A stretch of 64,000 nt of DNA from Segatella copri (GCF_009494395.1 NZ_VZCB01000095.1:99402-163401), one strand, 5' to 3'; counted from the stretch's first letter, positions 42,917 to 52,801 are shown. The notes: generated by a model not told the origin, from the letters alone. Made by a program: numbers and translations.

Positions 42917-43957
42917 ATGAAGAGAATTATTTTTATTATTTTAGGCAGCATCAATATTTGCCTTGCTTATGCACAGAGCTTTAACGGACAATATATTTCT
43001 GAATGGCAATGGGACATGAACAAGAATACCAATCTGATCAATCAACTGAGATTGGAACTGAGTGTTCCGATAGGAAAAGGAAAGGATTCGTTCGAGGCGG
43101 CTACGCTGCATGTGGCAAAGACCAACGATGGCATTATTGATGACTGGCAGGGATTTTCGAACATAGATGCAGACAACAACTTCGCCATGCTTGCCGTGCT
43201 GGGCTACATGCACGAGTGGAATTCGGGCCATCTGTTTGTGGGTGTGAGAAACGTAAACGAGGATTTCTTTACCTCTGATGTTACGGCGCTTTTCCAGAAC
43301 AGTTCTGAGGGAATCTTTCCTACGGTTGCATCCAGCTATCCGATAGCCAACTATCCGTATTCGGGCTTGACCCTTTACTTTGATGTAACCAAGGGAGGAT
43401 GGACTTTCAGAAACAGTCTGTATAATGGTGCGGGATATAATGGCTGGAAAGCCCACGACAATCCTTTCCAGGTTCGCCCGAAGAAGGATGGAATCTTCAA
43501 CATGTCGCAGTTGGAGTATGAACATAAAGGTGGAAAATATTTTGCGGGTGCCGCCGTCCATACCCGTCAATATCCAATCAACGAGGATGGCGAAATGGTT
43601 TCTGCCGATGAATCCAAGGGCAAGGTCACCTGTGCCTGGTGGGTTTACGGAGAGCAGAGTGTTTGGAAGGCTGGCGACAAGAACATTTCGTGCATGGTAC
43701 AGTATTCCGAGAACACCAGTCACCAGAATGCCTGCTACCGATACGCCGAACTTGGCGGCGCCTATCAGGACGATAAGAACGAGTGCGGCCTGTCTGGCCA
43801 GTACGCCCGCTTCCAGCAGGGTTCGGAATATTCGCTGGAAGTAACGTGGAAAAGACAGCTGACGGAATCCATTTCCCTTCAGCCATCGTTCCAATACATC
43901 AAAAACGACAATGGAGACTTCACGACGCTTAGTGCCCGACTCTATGTCAGTTTCTAG
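42917..43957 (+). CDS. Porin-like outer-membrane protein (OprB-like)
   Basis: I start at ATG 42917 (MKRIIFIILGS), which places the signal peptide at the N-terminus; two upstream in-frame ATGs would add a charged stretch. The 346-aa protein has a signal peptide ending AYAQ (about residue 19) and then alternating beta-strand patterns throughout: GHLFVGVRNVNEDFF, GLTLYFDVTKGGWTFRNSLYN, YFAGAAVHTRQYPI. It ends in a terminal phenylalanine (LSARLYVSF), as needed for barrel insertion. It resembles carbohydrate-selective porins of the OprB type, weakly. Its stop codon lies in the shared terminator hairpin. Confidence 0.68.
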   Translation: MKRIIFIILGSINICLAYAQSFNGQYISEWQWDMNKNTNLINQLRLELSVPIGKGKDSFEAATLHVAKTNDGIIDDWQGFSNIDADNNFAMLAVLGYMHEWNSGHLFVGVRNVNEDFFTSDVTALFQNSSEGIFPTVASSYPIANYPYSGLTLYFDVTKGGWTFRNSLYNGAGYNGWKAHDNPFQVRPKKDGIFNMSQLEYEHKGGKYFAGAAVHTRQYPINEDGEMVSADESKGKVTCAWWVYGEQSVWKAGDKNISCMVQYSENTSHQNACYRYAELGGAYQDDKNECGLSGQYARFQQGSEYSLEVTWKRQLTESISLQPSFQYIKNDNGDFTTLSARLYVSF

Positions 43958-44012
43958 AATAAACGAAAAAGATGACTCGGCAAGACGTCTAGTCATCTTT
44001 TTCGTTTATTCT
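43956..44012. terminator. Bidirectional terminator overlapping both convergent genes
   Basis: Perfect 22-base arms (43956-43977 and 43991-44012) with a 13-base loop. The plus-strand stop codon TAG starts at 43955, at the edge of the hairpin; the minus-strand gene's last eight codons lie in the right arm and its stop in the loop. Confidence 0.92.
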
Positions 44013-45047
44013 TTTTGAAACATTCTTCCTAGCAATCCATTTCGGCAAAACCAGGGTGCCCATCACCAGGAAAGGGTAATAGAAGATGGCACGCCAGAGC
44101 ATGGCGGCAAGGATGGCTACCGAGGCATCGGGCAGGAAATCGGCATAATAAAGGCGGAACATCAACTCCGCCACGCCGCTTCCGCCAGGCGTAGGACTCA
44201 GGATGGAAATCATCCACATCACCCATTGGCGACACCAAGCCACCAGCATGTTGCCCTGACAATGGAAGGCAATGAGAATAGCTACCACGATGGCGAATCT
44301 CGACAGCCACGCCAGGGAAGTATAACCCATCAGTTGCAGCCAGAATCTTCCGCCCTCCAGCTTTGCCTCCTCCGAAGCCATCGTCATCTCCTCGGAAAAC
44401 TTCTCTACCTTGGGCAGGAATCTGCGAAGGAAAGGAATCTTGCAGCATCCCTTCAATACCCAGCCCAGAATCTGAGGACGATGCAACAACAAGAGGTAGA
44501 GGATGACCGTCCAGACAGCCACGATAAGGGTGCTGACTATGAAAATAACCTGCACTCCGCCCTTAATCCATTCGTTCGTAGCATCCGCAGAAATCCCCAC
44601 TCCATCAGCCAAGCAGAACAAGAGATGCGATGGAACACAGAAATAGAGCAACACGCAACTAATGGCAAGAAAAGCCTCATCAGCCAGCAGGGCTGCAAAC
44701 ATGGTGAAGATACTTCTGCCCATAGAAACTCCCTCGCGGTTGAGATAGATGAAAGCCAAACCGCTTCCACCCACCGCCGAAGGAGTGACGGCAGAAGTAA
44801 ACTCGCAGAGCACATTGATACGGAACGCCTCGGCTACGGATAACTTACGCTGGCAGAGATGACGGAAACGGAGGGTGAGTATCAGATTCTGGACCGCAAA
44901 GAGCAACACGCCCATTACTACCCCCAGAAAGAACCTGGGAGACAAATCTATCCTGCTCAGAGCTTCCACGTCAAACTCCCGAATCATCATTCCAGCGATG
45001 ACCACCAAGCCGATGGAAGCCGCTATCCATAAATGCCATTTTTTCAT
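43989..45047 (-). CDS. Lysylphosphatidylglycerol synthase TM-region/flippase-like membrane protein
   Basis: The 352-aa protein has eight or more membrane helices and the UPF0104/AglD pattern. Recognisable parts are the tetrapeptide region LSVAEAFRINVLCEFTSAVTPSAVGGSGLAF (read in parts, about 75-105) and the C-terminal SPTPGGSGVAELMFRLYY (about 285-300). The paired PSAVGGSG and PTPGGSG loops are diagnostic of this family, related to MprF's membrane domain. It may flip or modify a lipid. It follows the alkaline phosphatase-like gene after 105 bases. Confidence 0.85.
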   Translation of the reverse strand: MKKWHLWIAASIGLVVIAGMMIREFDVEALSRIDLSPRFFLGVVMGVLLFAVQNLILTLRFRHLCQRKLSVAEAFRINVLCEFTSAVTPSAVGGSGLAFIYLNREGVSMGRSIFTMFAALLADEAFLAISCVLLYFCVPSHLLFCLADGVGISADATNEWIKGGVQVIFIVSTLIVAVWTVILYLLLLHRPQILGWVLKGCCKIPFLRRFLPKVEKFSEEMTMASEEAKLEGGRFWLQLMGYTSLAWLSRFAIVVAILIAFHCQGNMLVAWCRQWVMWMISILSPTPGGSGVAELMFRLYYADFLPDASVAILAAMLWRAIFYYPFLVMGTLVLPKWIARKNVSKRINEKDD

Positions 45048-45152
45048 ATTATCCCCAAATTAGAATATACCTTAATTATATAGTATAATAACGGCTAAAT
45101 GGCCAATCTATTTTGTTGTCTGTCAATTAAATGTTGATATCTATCCAAAACT

Positions 45153-46151
45153 TTATTTGAGAATCTTATAAATCGGCGAAGCCACCGGCTGCTGATTATC
45201 ATCATTCGTAAACGGAACCTTCAAGATGCTGGCAATGGTAGGAGCCACCTGCTTGGTGTAGATGGTTCTGCCCCCTTCCATTTCTCCCAGATGCTGAATG
45301 TCTTTTCCGAAAGCCACCAGCCAGGTTTGGTTGCTGCCTTTGATTTCTTTACCATGTTCTGTCCAGGAAGCTTTGGAATCTACTTCGCCACGGTTGGCGT
45401 GAACGCCCAGGCTTTCTCCCCTACCATGATCGCAAGTGATAAGAAAGGTGGTGTTGCCCTTGTAAAATGGGTCCTGCTGGCAGCATTCCCATAACTGTCG
45501 AACAAACTGATCGTTCTGATGGGCAGCATTCAGATACTCCTTCCATTTGCCATGATGCCCATAATAATCGGTCTCGCAAAACTCTACGAAGAGAAGTTTG
45601 GGATGCTTCTCCTTGAGCGTCTTCAAGGCACGGTTCAGAGTAACGCTATCATTTCTAACTTGTTTGCTCACCCTGTAAGGAGAGCGGAAATCCACCGGCA
45701 ACTCGCTTCTGCGATAATTCAGGATATAAGGAATCACATCCCAACTCGCCACGGCATTCACCCGATCCTTATACTCAGAACAAGCCTCAGCCAACTCCAG
45801 AACCGAGCGGTTGGGGTTATACTGCTTGCGGTTATCAAAAATGTGCTCATCATCGGTCACGCCACAGAGCATCTCGCTGTAACCGGCATAGGATTTCCAG
45901 ATGCCGTTTGCCACCTCCATCTTCGATTTCCGGTTACGGTTGCCTATCATGCAGCCCTTCTTCCTGCCCATCTCCCAGAGAAACGGCATCAGACTGTCGC
46001 GCCTGGCGCCCTCAAACACCTCCTGCCATCTCAAACCATCAATGGCAATCACTACCACTCGCGACTCCTCCTTCTTGCTATCCTTGCCATACACGGCGAG
46101 CAGGAACAACAAGGGAAGAAGCAACAACAATGGAATCATTTTCTTCTTCAT
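45153..46151 (-). CDS. Alkaline phosphatase superfamily protein (phosphodiesterase-like)
   Basis: The 332-aa protein has a hydrophobic N-terminal signal (MIPLLLLLPLLFLLAVYG). Metal and nucleophile motifs of the alkaline phosphatase superfamily follow: VVVIAIDGLRWQEVF, YAGYSEMLCG (serine at the nucleophile position) and the C-terminal TCDHGRGE with a later ASWTEHGKE (metal-binding histidines). Likely a periplasmic or membrane-anchored phosphodi- or phosphomonoesterase. Its start overlaps the end of the preceding glycosyltransferase gene by 74 bases. Confidence 0.8.
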   Translation of the reverse strand: MKKKMIPLLLLLPLLFLLAVYGKDSKKEESRVVVIAIDGLRWQEVFEGARRDSLMPFLWEMGRKKGCMIGNRNRKSKMEVANGIWKSYAGYSEMLCGVTDDEHIFDNRKQYNPNRSVLELAEACSEYKDRVNAVASWDVIPYILNYRRSELPVDFRSPYRVSKQVRNDSVTLNRALKTLKEKHPKLLFVEFCETDYYGHHGKWKEYLNAAHQNDQFVRQLWECCQQDPFYKGNTTFLITCDHGRGESLGVHANRGEVDSKASWTEHGKEIKGSNQTWLVAFGKDIQHLGEMEGGRTIYTKQVAPTIASILKVPFTNDDNQQPVASPIYKILK

Positions 46152-47256
46152 AAGCCTGGTTCTCCTTTCTATGATAATAAGTATCGTAAGCGTTTTCTAT
46201 GGCGGCAACGATTCGGCATTCAGCATGGTTCTCCCACATTCTGAACTCCACATCCTCCTCGTAATCACGGGCGAAAGCCTTCAGTTTATCAATGTCGAAA
46301 TCCTCGCTTACTATGCCAGCCATTTCTTTTTCTGCATCCATCGCATTACATTCCTGCTCCACATGAGCCGGAATCAGCATGCATGGCTTGCCCATGTAGA
46401 GTGCCTCACAGACGCTTTCGAAGCCGGCGGTGGTGGCGAAAGCCTTGCAACCTGCCATCATCTTGAGAAACTTCTCGTCGTTGATGTGATGGAAGGTGAG
46501 CGTATCATCCACCTTCAGTTCTTCGGGCGCATCTGGCTGATCCCAGAAGAAATGCAAACGGGTATGGGGATGCTTCTCGTGCCACGCCTTTACATCCTCG
46601 GCAAATCCGGCATTCAGCATATAGCCCATGATGTAGTCACCATGATGGCGGATGATGGTCTTGGCTTCCTGACGGAGCAACGGTGGAACCACCTTGATGC
46701 CGTGCACAGGCTCATCCTCATAGTCACGGATGGAGAGTGCCAACTTGGCTGTGGCTCCCACGCAGGTGATGCGGGTAAAGAACTTCAACAATGATTCTGA
46801 AAAAGAATACTTTCCAGGCATCTGGAAAGAAGGATGGAGGAAAAGGTACTGATGACCGATGCAAACCTCCGGGATTCCGAAACGGAAAAGGGAACAGGTA
46901 ATGCCGCACAACACCTCGTAGAAATTGATGATGATGTCGGCTCCACTCTCCTGGATATTCTTCCGTATCAAATGGATACTTGAAAGATAGTTGGGAACCA
47001 AGAGCGTATTGTAAGCCAGGGAGCGCAGGAGATTGAACTTGCGGTTGTCCTTAGACGGCAAGAAATTCGGACTGTCAAAAACCTCGATAGGAGTACCTAT
47101 CTTATCTTGGAAGAACTCGGGAATCACCCTATTCTTGCTCTTGCCCACTAAAACCTTCACAACTTCATGGCCCTCGTGCAGAAGCATCTGCTTAAGCGCC
47201 AACGCCTGGGTGAGATGACCTCTACCCTCTCCTTGAATTACAAAAATTACCTTCAT
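46078..47256 (-). CDS. Glycosyltransferase, MurG/GT28-like fold
   Basis: The 392-aa cytoplasmic protein has the GT-B N-terminal domain starting VIFVIQGEGRGHLTQALALKQML, with the glycine-rich GRGHL loop that contacts the acceptor or lipid phosphate. The C-terminal domain has KFLKMMAGCKAFATTAGFESVCEALYMGKPCMLIP (read in parts, about 275-305), the nucleotide-sugar-binding segment of GT28-type enzymes. The last 25 residues are coded inside the start of the downstream phosphatase gene. With that gene and the flippase-like one it may act on a membrane lipid or glycolipid. A minus-strand TACCTTTG lies at 47348-47355. Confidence 0.82.
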   Translation of the reverse strand: MKVIFVIQGEGRGHLTQALALKQMLLHEGHEVVKVLVGKSKNRVIPEFFQDKIGTPIEVFDSPNFLPSKDNRKFNLLRSLAYNTLLVPNYLSSIHLIRKNIQESGADIIINFYEVLCGITCSLFRFGIPEVCIGHQYLFLHPSFQMPGKYSFSESLLKFFTRITCVGATAKLALSIRDYEDEPVHGIKVVPPLLRQEAKTIIRHHGDYIMGYMLNAGFAEDVKAWHEKHPHTRLHFFWDQPDAPEELKVDDTLTFHHINDEKFLKMMAGCKAFATTAGFESVCEALYMGKPCMLIPAHVEQECNAMDAEKEMAGIVSEDFDIDKLKAFARDYEEDVEFRMWENHAECRIVAAIENAYDTYYHRKENQAYEEENDSIVVASSLVVPARRVWQG

Positions 47257-47406
47257 TTTTCTTTTTTACATCTTTAAAACATCTTATTTTGCTGGCGAAG
47301 TGGCAGATGCATGTTACACGAAACAGTTCATCGCCCCTTTCCGAGTGCAAAGGTATAAGTTTCATATTTCAAAGATGTTAGAGAAAAATGAAGATAGGGT
47401 TAAAAC

Positions 47407-49032
47407 TTAGAATATCGGCTGACCTACGCAGCCATTTGGTGCCTGCACATGAAGCAGGGCGGCGATGGTTGGCACAATATCGGTCATGAATGTCTGCTTG
47501 GTGGTGGCACCGTGCTGAATGCCCCAACCCATGAAAACCAGCGGAATATGAGTATCGTACGGATTCCACTCACCATGATCGGTTCCCTTCATGCCATGGG
47601 CATAGAAATTCGGCTTCAATACGATGGCCACATCTCCGCTACGCTCACGGTTGTAACCATTCACGATACGCATCTTCACATCCTCAGGAATGCTCTCGGT
47701 CATCGTTTTCTCCATATCGCAGGCGTACTGCACGCAGCTGTCTTCCATTAAAACATCCACCACGCTCTGCTTGATCTTGGCGAAATCCAACTTGTTTTCC
47801 TTGATGATGTTTCGATTGAAAAACACCTGATAGTTCATCACGGTCTTCACCAGATTACCCACGTTAGGATACTCCTGAGCCAGGGTCTGGTTCAGCTTCT
47901 TAGTCACCGCATCACCATCCCAACTGCCCGCAGGAATGCGGCGGTCTTGCAGGAAACGGGCGTTGTTCATCGCTCCATGATCGGCACTCAGGAAAACCAG
48001 ATAGTTGCCCTTTCCCACCTTCTCATCGAGATAAGAAAGGAAATCAGCTATCGCCTTGTCCAGTCGCAGATAAGTATCCTCGGTTTCTACCGCATGAGTT
48101 CCCACCTGATGACCGATATAATCGGTGCTGGAGCAACTTACTGCCAGCAAGTCGGTTTCATCATCTGCACCCAACTGCTCTCCGTCTATCGCCGCCTTCG
48201 CCAAATCTATCGTCAGCGAATTGCCAAAAGGAGTCTTGCGGATAATACTGTAACCATATTTCTTATAAAGAGCCGGGAGATTGAGCGGCAGCGTAGCCTT
48301 CACCCCCTTGCGGATTCCATCCTCATACTCGTTCTCATCTTCCGTACTCTCGATGTAAGTATTCTTAGGATAGAGCGTGTTCCATTTTTCCGAAAGATAA
48401 CGCTCAGGCAGATGCTGGTTGTTGAACGCATCCACCCACTTTGGCAACTGGTTCATATAATAAGAACTGGTAATGAACTTACCGCTCTCATCATCAAACC
48501 AGTAAGCGCCATTCGGATTATGTCCGGCAGGAAGGATGGAAGCACGGTCTTTCAAGGCCACACCCACCACCTTGGCTCTGCCGCTGGATGCAATCTTCAT
48601 CTCATCGCCCAGGGTGGTAACGCATAGATTTCTAGGCGACATCAAGCCCGCCTTACTGTTGGAGCCCACCGGTTTCACGGTTTCATCATCCGTGCAATAC
48701 ACCTTCTTGCCATTCTTCACGAAATTGTTTCCGGCGATTCCATGGATAGATGGAACACTTCCGGTATAGAGACAAGTATGACCGATGGCTGTAACCGATG
48801 GAACATACGGAATACGGGTGTTTTCGCAAGAAAATCCCTCGTTGAGCAATCGCTTGAATCCTCCTTCTCCATAGCGTTTCTGATAGCGATAGAGATAATC
48901 CCATCGCATCTGGTCAACAACAATACCCACTACCAGTTTGGGGCGCTGAACATTAGAAGCATTCACCTGCTGAGCAGAAACCGTTCCGCATCCCAGAAAT
49001 GCCAACGCAATAAAACTAAATACCTTATTCAT
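47407..49032 (-). CDS. PafA-like alkaline phosphatase
   Basis: The 541-aa protein has a signal peptide (1-20, ending VSA) and the alkaline phosphatase superfamily core. It shows VVGIVVDQMRWDYLYRY for the first metal site, the nucleophile threonine in YVPSVTAIGHTCLYTGSVP (about residue 79), and late metal-binding motifs LSADHGAMN and KGTDHGEWNPYDTHIPLVFMG (read in parts). This matches PafA of Bacteroidetes, a periplasmic phosphomonoesterase that is active independent of phosphate supply. A minus-strand TACCTTTG lies at 49071-49078. Divergent from the TonB receptor at 49239. Confidence 0.88.
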   Translation of the reverse strand: MNKVFSFIALAFLGCGTVSAQQVNASNVQRPKLVVGIVVDQMRWDYLYRYQKRYGEGGFKRLLNEGFSCENTRIPYVPSVTAIGHTCLYTGSVPSIHGIAGNNFVKNGKKVYCTDDETVKPVGSNSKAGLMSPRNLCVTTLGDEMKIASSGRAKVVGVALKDRASILPAGHNPNGAYWFDDESGKFITSSYYMNQLPKWVDAFNNQHLPERYLSEKWNTLYPKNTYIESTEDENEYEDGIRKGVKATLPLNLPALYKKYGYSIIRKTPFGNSLTIDLAKAAIDGEQLGADDETDLLAVSCSSTDYIGHQVGTHAVETEDTYLRLDKAIADFLSYLDEKVGKGNYLVFLSADHGAMNNARFLQDRRIPAGSWDGDAVTKKLNQTLAQEYPNVGNLVKTVMNYQVFFNRNIIKENKLDFAKIKQSVVDVLMEDSCVQYACDMEKTMTESIPEDVKMRIVNGYNRERSGDVAIVLKPNFYAHGMKGTDHGEWNPYDTHIPLVFMGWGIQHGATTKQTFMTDIVPTIAALLHVQAPNGCVGQPIF

Positions 49033-49238
49033 TTCTTTCTTTAAAATTACTGTAACACTTTTTACCGCTGCAAAGGTATTTATAGGATGTTGCCATCATG
49101 TTACAAACAGATGAAAGAAAAATGAAGAAGAAATACGGGTTTCAACTTCATCTTTTCTTCACCCGATAGAAACTACTATGTAACAAAATCATTCTACTTT
49201 TGCACCCGAAAAAAATTATGCAAGATAATAAATAGGTT

Positions 49239-51965
49239 ATGAACAAATTAAAGATTGTATTGATGGCTTCCCTGCTCGTGCAGGGTGCCACATGTCTGGA
49301 GGCGAAAGCCGACAACACTCCAGAAGGTAACAAAACTAATTCTAAAGCATTGGGCGTGAATGCCGTAAGCGGTAAGGTTACCAACGAACAGGGCGAAGCT
49401 TTGCCTGGCGTGGTGGTTCGCTGCGGCAACACGAATGTACAGACTGACTTGAATGGCGAGTTCCACGTCAACGTGAACGATGGCGACAAGCTCACCTTTA
49501 CTTATATAGGTTACAACACCATCACCAAAGATGCTGACGACAACAACATGAAGGTGGTGATGAAGGAAAACACACAAGCCCTGGGCGAGGTAATCGTTAC
49601 TACCCAGAAGAAGAAGCAGAGCAGCCTGGAGATTCCTGTAGCTGTAAGTGCCGTAACCGGTAGCGTGATGGAGAAACTCAACCTTCATCAGATGGACGAC
49701 GTGGCTCAGTTTACCCCGGGCGTTCAGATTCAGCTGCAGAGCCCAAACAACCCCGGCTACGTAATCCGTGGTGTGACTTCTGATGGCGGCGAGGCTTATT
49801 CCCAGCCAAGAGTTTCCGTGTTTATGGATGGCGTTTCAACTTCACGAAGTCGTTCTTCTGCCGTAGAACTTTTCGACCTGGAGCGACTGGAAGTGGTAAA
49901 GGGGCCTCAGGGAACCCTCTTTGGAAGAGGTGCTGAGATTGGCGGCATCAACATCATCCGCCACAAACCTGTAAACGAACTCAAGGGCGAACTCTCCATG
50001 AACTATGGCAGCTACAACCAGCGTCAGGTAACAGGTTTCATCAACACCCCAATCATCAAGGACAAGCTTGCCAACCGCTTTGCTTTCGACTATGATGCCC
50101 GCGACGGCTTCATCAAGAACGAGGCAGGTGGCAGACTGAACGGCAAGAATGCCCTGGCTTTCAGAAACTCTACCCAGTGGTGGGCTAACGATGATACTTC
50201 TGTAGGCGTGGTACTCGATTATCAGCACGATGATTATCCAGGCACTTCCTTCCACAGCATCAATCCAGCCTTTGGCAATAGCGACCCTAACAGTCCTGCC
50301 AACCTGGAAGCCGGCAAGCAGTTGGGCATCAAGCGAAACGTAGGTGGCGCCCTGCTCAATATCGAGCACAACATCAACAACCGTTGGTCGTTCAATTCCA
50401 TCACCGGTTTCAGAGCCTTCAACAGCGATGAGCATTTCGATGCAGACGGTACCTATCTCCCACTCCTGCTCTGCGAGGAAAAGGAAAAAGGAACCCAGTT
50501 CAGCCAGGAATTCCGTTTCAATTATGATGATAAGAAATTCTTCTCGGGCTTCGTGGGAGCCAGCTATTTCTACGAGAATTCATCGCAGGATGTCAACGCC
50601 AAGGCGAATCTCCAATACCTCTATCCGGTGTTTATCCAGAAGAGTGTGAAGGCTTCGCTCAGCAGTCAGATAGATCATGTGAAGGGATTGCTCAGCCAGT
50701 ATCTTCCTGCCGATTATCAGCCGATGGTGGATTTGACGCTCTCACAGCTGATGAGCAAATGGTTCCCTGAGAGTCCGGAGACAGATGCCGATGGCAAACT
50801 GAAGCCACAGACCGCCACTCCTGATATTTATGGCGATTTGAAGACTGCTCTGGGTGCTGTGGGAATGGATTTAGACCAGGTTCTGGCAGGCATGGGCGAT
50901 AACGGCAAGATGATTCAGACTACCCTGCAGGGCATTTCTGGTAAAACGCTCGATACTGCTTATACCGAGCAGGGCAAGAATTACGGTACCAACCAGGCTG
51001 TAGAGGTCTTCGCTGACGGAACCTTCAAGCTGACCAGGAACCTGAACTTCACCCTGGGTATCCGCGGAACTTATGAGAACCAGGAAACAGGCTATTCATC
51101 CTCTACCGTACCAAGCATGTTTGGTGCCGTGCTTTATTACCCTACCGAGGGTGGCGCCAAGGTTACAGCCAAGGACAGCTACTGGTCATGGGTAGGTCGT
51201 GCAGCCCTCAACTATATGATTGGCCGCAACAACATCTACGCCAGCGTGGCTCGTGGCCGTCGTCCGGGAGTACTCTACTTCAACAACGATCCTAAGGATT
51301 TCGAGACTCTCGACCCTGAAATCATCTACAGCTACGAGGCTGGTGTGAAGGGAAGCATCCTGGAAGGCCGTCTGAACTACGATTTCTGTGCTTACTATTA
51401 TGATTGGTATAATTATCAGACATCGGTTTTCAACGCCACCACCAGCAAGTTTGAATACGATGATGCAGGTCGTGCCCACAGTCTCGGTCTGGAGGCAAGC
51501 ATCAGCTATTCTCCATGTCGCTACCTCAATCTCTTCGGCAACTGGTCGTACATCGAAGGCAAGTTCAACGAAAAGGATGAGAACGGAAACGCACAGCTCT
51601 ATGCCGGCAACCGTTTCCGCCTTACTCCAAAGAACAGTTTCGCCTTCGGTTTCGACTTGAACGTGCCAGCCGGCGAGAAGGCTTCCTTCTATCTCCGCCC
51701 AACCTATTCATGGAAGTCGAAGGTATTCTTCGAGGAGAGCAACGAGCCTGAGTTCATACAGGATGCCTACGGATTGCTCAACTTCACCGCCGGCTACCGT
51801 TTCCAGCCAGGCAAGGTTTATTATGAGATTGGCGCCTTCGGCAAGAACGTGCTCGATGAGAAATACATCGTGGATGCAGGTAACTCCGGCCGTCAGATTG
51901 ATTTCCCAACCTACATCGGCGGTTCCCGTTCTGTGGTCGGTGTGATGTTTAAAATGGGATTCTAA
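49239..51965 (+). CDS. TonB-dependent receptor
   Basis: The 908-aa receptor has a signal peptide (1-25). A CarboxypepD-regulatory-like domain (about 45-110; GKVTNEQGEALPGVVV, TFTYIGY) comes before a plug (about 120-240; LEIPVAVSAVTG, DDVAQFTPGVQI, LEVVKGPQGTLFGRGAEIGG) and the barrel ends in the terminal phenylalanine VVGVMFKMGF. The plug resembles siderophore/cobalamin/phytate-type receptors more than SusC, and no SusD gene follows. A glycerophosphodiesterase gene starts 50 bases later, so imported ligand may be a phosphorylated compound. A TACTTTTG lies at 49195-49202. Confidence 0.9.
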   Translation: MNKLKIVLMASLLVQGATCLEAKADNTPEGNKTNSKALGVNAVSGKVTNEQGEALPGVVVRCGNTNVQTDLNGEFHVNVNDGDKLTFTYIGYNTITKDADDNNMKVVMKENTQALGEVIVTTQKKKQSSLEIPVAVSAVTGSVMEKLNLHQMDDVAQFTPGVQIQLQSPNNPGYVIRGVTSDGGEAYSQPRVSVFMDGVSTSRSRSSAVELFDLERLEVVKGPQGTLFGRGAEIGGINIIRHKPVNELKGELSMNYGSYNQRQVTGFINTPIIKDKLANRFAFDYDARDGFIKNEAGGRLNGKNALAFRNSTQWWANDDTSVGVVLDYQHDDYPGTSFHSINPAFGNSDPNSPANLEAGKQLGIKRNVGGALLNIEHNINNRWSFNSITGFRAFNSDEHFDADGTYLPLLLCEEKEKGTQFSQEFRFNYDDKKFFSGFVGASYFYENSSQDVNAKANLQYLYPVFIQKSVKASLSSQIDHVKGLLSQYLPADYQPMVDLTLSQLMSKWFPESPETDADGKLKPQTATPDIYGDLKTALGAVGMDLDQVLAGMGDNGKMIQTTLQGISGKTLDTAYTEQGKNYGTNQAVEVFADGTFKLTRNLNFTLGIRGTYENQETGYSSSTVPSMFGAVLYYPTEGGAKVTAKDSYWSWVGRAALNYMIGRNNIYASVARGRRPGVLYFNNDPKDFETLDPEIIYSYEAGVKGSILEGRLNYDFCAYYYDWYNYQTSVFNATTSKFEYDDAGRAHSLGLEASISYSPCRYLNLFGNWSYIEGKFNEKDENGNAQLYAGNRFRLTPKNSFAFGFDLNVPAGEKASFYLRPTYSWKSKVFFEESNEPEFIQDAYGLLNFTAGYRFQPGKVYYEIGAFGKNVLDEKYIVDAGNSGRQIDFPTYIGGSRSVVGVMFKMGF

Positions 51966-52015
51966 GGCAATAAGTGCTATAGAAAAAACGTTTCTATGAT
52001 AAAAAAAAAAGAATA

Positions 52016-52774
52016 ATGAAAAGAGTTTTGATTTATATAATGCTGTTGATGGGAGTGATTCTCCCATCCTCAGCCAAGGATAGAGCCCTGCAGGTGATTG
52101 CCCACAGAGGCTATTGGAAGACGGAAGGTTCTGCACAGAACTCCATCTCCTCACTTCAGAACACCCACAGGATTGGGGTTTACGGTTCTGAGTTTGATGT
52201 TCACATCACCCGTGACGGCGAGGTGGTAGTTTTTCATGATGATGACGTAGATGGCATCAAGATAGAGAATGCCAACTATGCCGACATCAGAGACAAGCGA
52301 CTCAAGAATGGCGAGAAGATTCCTACCTTGAAGGAATATCTCGATGCAGCCAAGTCATTGGGCAATATGAAACTCATCCTCGAAGTAAAGGAGCACATCC
52401 AGAAGAGCGATGAAGACCGCTGCATCGACGCCACCCTGAAGATGGTAAGAGAGGCGGGGCTAGAAGCAAGAACAGAGTATATCTCCTTCAGCAAGCACGC
52501 CTGCGATTATCTCGTTCTCCACGCTCCAGGAGCCAAGGTTTCCTATCTCAATGGCGACCTCTCTCCGCTTGATGCCAAAGATGCAGGTTATGCTGGTATC
52601 GATTACGAAGACAGCGTCTTCTTAGACCATCCAACCTGGATCAAGGAAGCCAAGAAGCTCGGTCTGATCACCAATGTCTGGACTGTCAATAATCTGAAAG
52701 CCATCAAATATTTCTTCAAGCAAGGCATCGATTACGTGACAACGAATGAACCTGAAAAAGCCAAGGCTTTATAA
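52016..52774 (+). CDS. Glycerophosphodiester phosphodiesterase
   Basis: The 252-aa protein has a signal peptide (1-20). GDPD family motifs follow: VIAHRGYWKTEGSAQNS (catalytic HRG, about residue 30), GSEFDVHITRDGEVVVFHDD (ED/D metal site and the second catalytic histidine, about 57-76) and the ending VWTVNN...GIDYVTTNEP. It hydrolyses glycerophosphodiesters to glycerol-3-phosphate and an alcohol in the periplasm. It probably shares a transcript with the TonB receptor (50-base gap) and ends at a palindromic terminator. Confidence 0.92.
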   Translation: MKRVLIYIMLLMGVILPSSAKDRALQVIAHRGYWKTEGSAQNSISSLQNTHRIGVYGSEFDVHITRDGEVVVFHDDDVDGIKIENANYADIRDKRLKNGEKIPTLKEYLDAAKSLGNMKLILEVKEHIQKSDEDRCIDATLKMVREAGLEARTEYISFSKHACDYLVLHAPGAKVSYLNGDLSPLDAKDAGYAGIDYEDSVFLDHPTWIKEAKKLGLITNVWTVNNLKAIKYFFKQGIDYVTTNEPEKAKAL

Positions 52775-52801
52775 CAGGGCTTTCACATCCAGCAACCTTT
52801 T

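Noticed and set aside
49239..52774. SusC/SusD polysaccharide utilisation locus
   Set aside because: No SusD-like lipoprotein gene and the receptor plug is not SusC-like.
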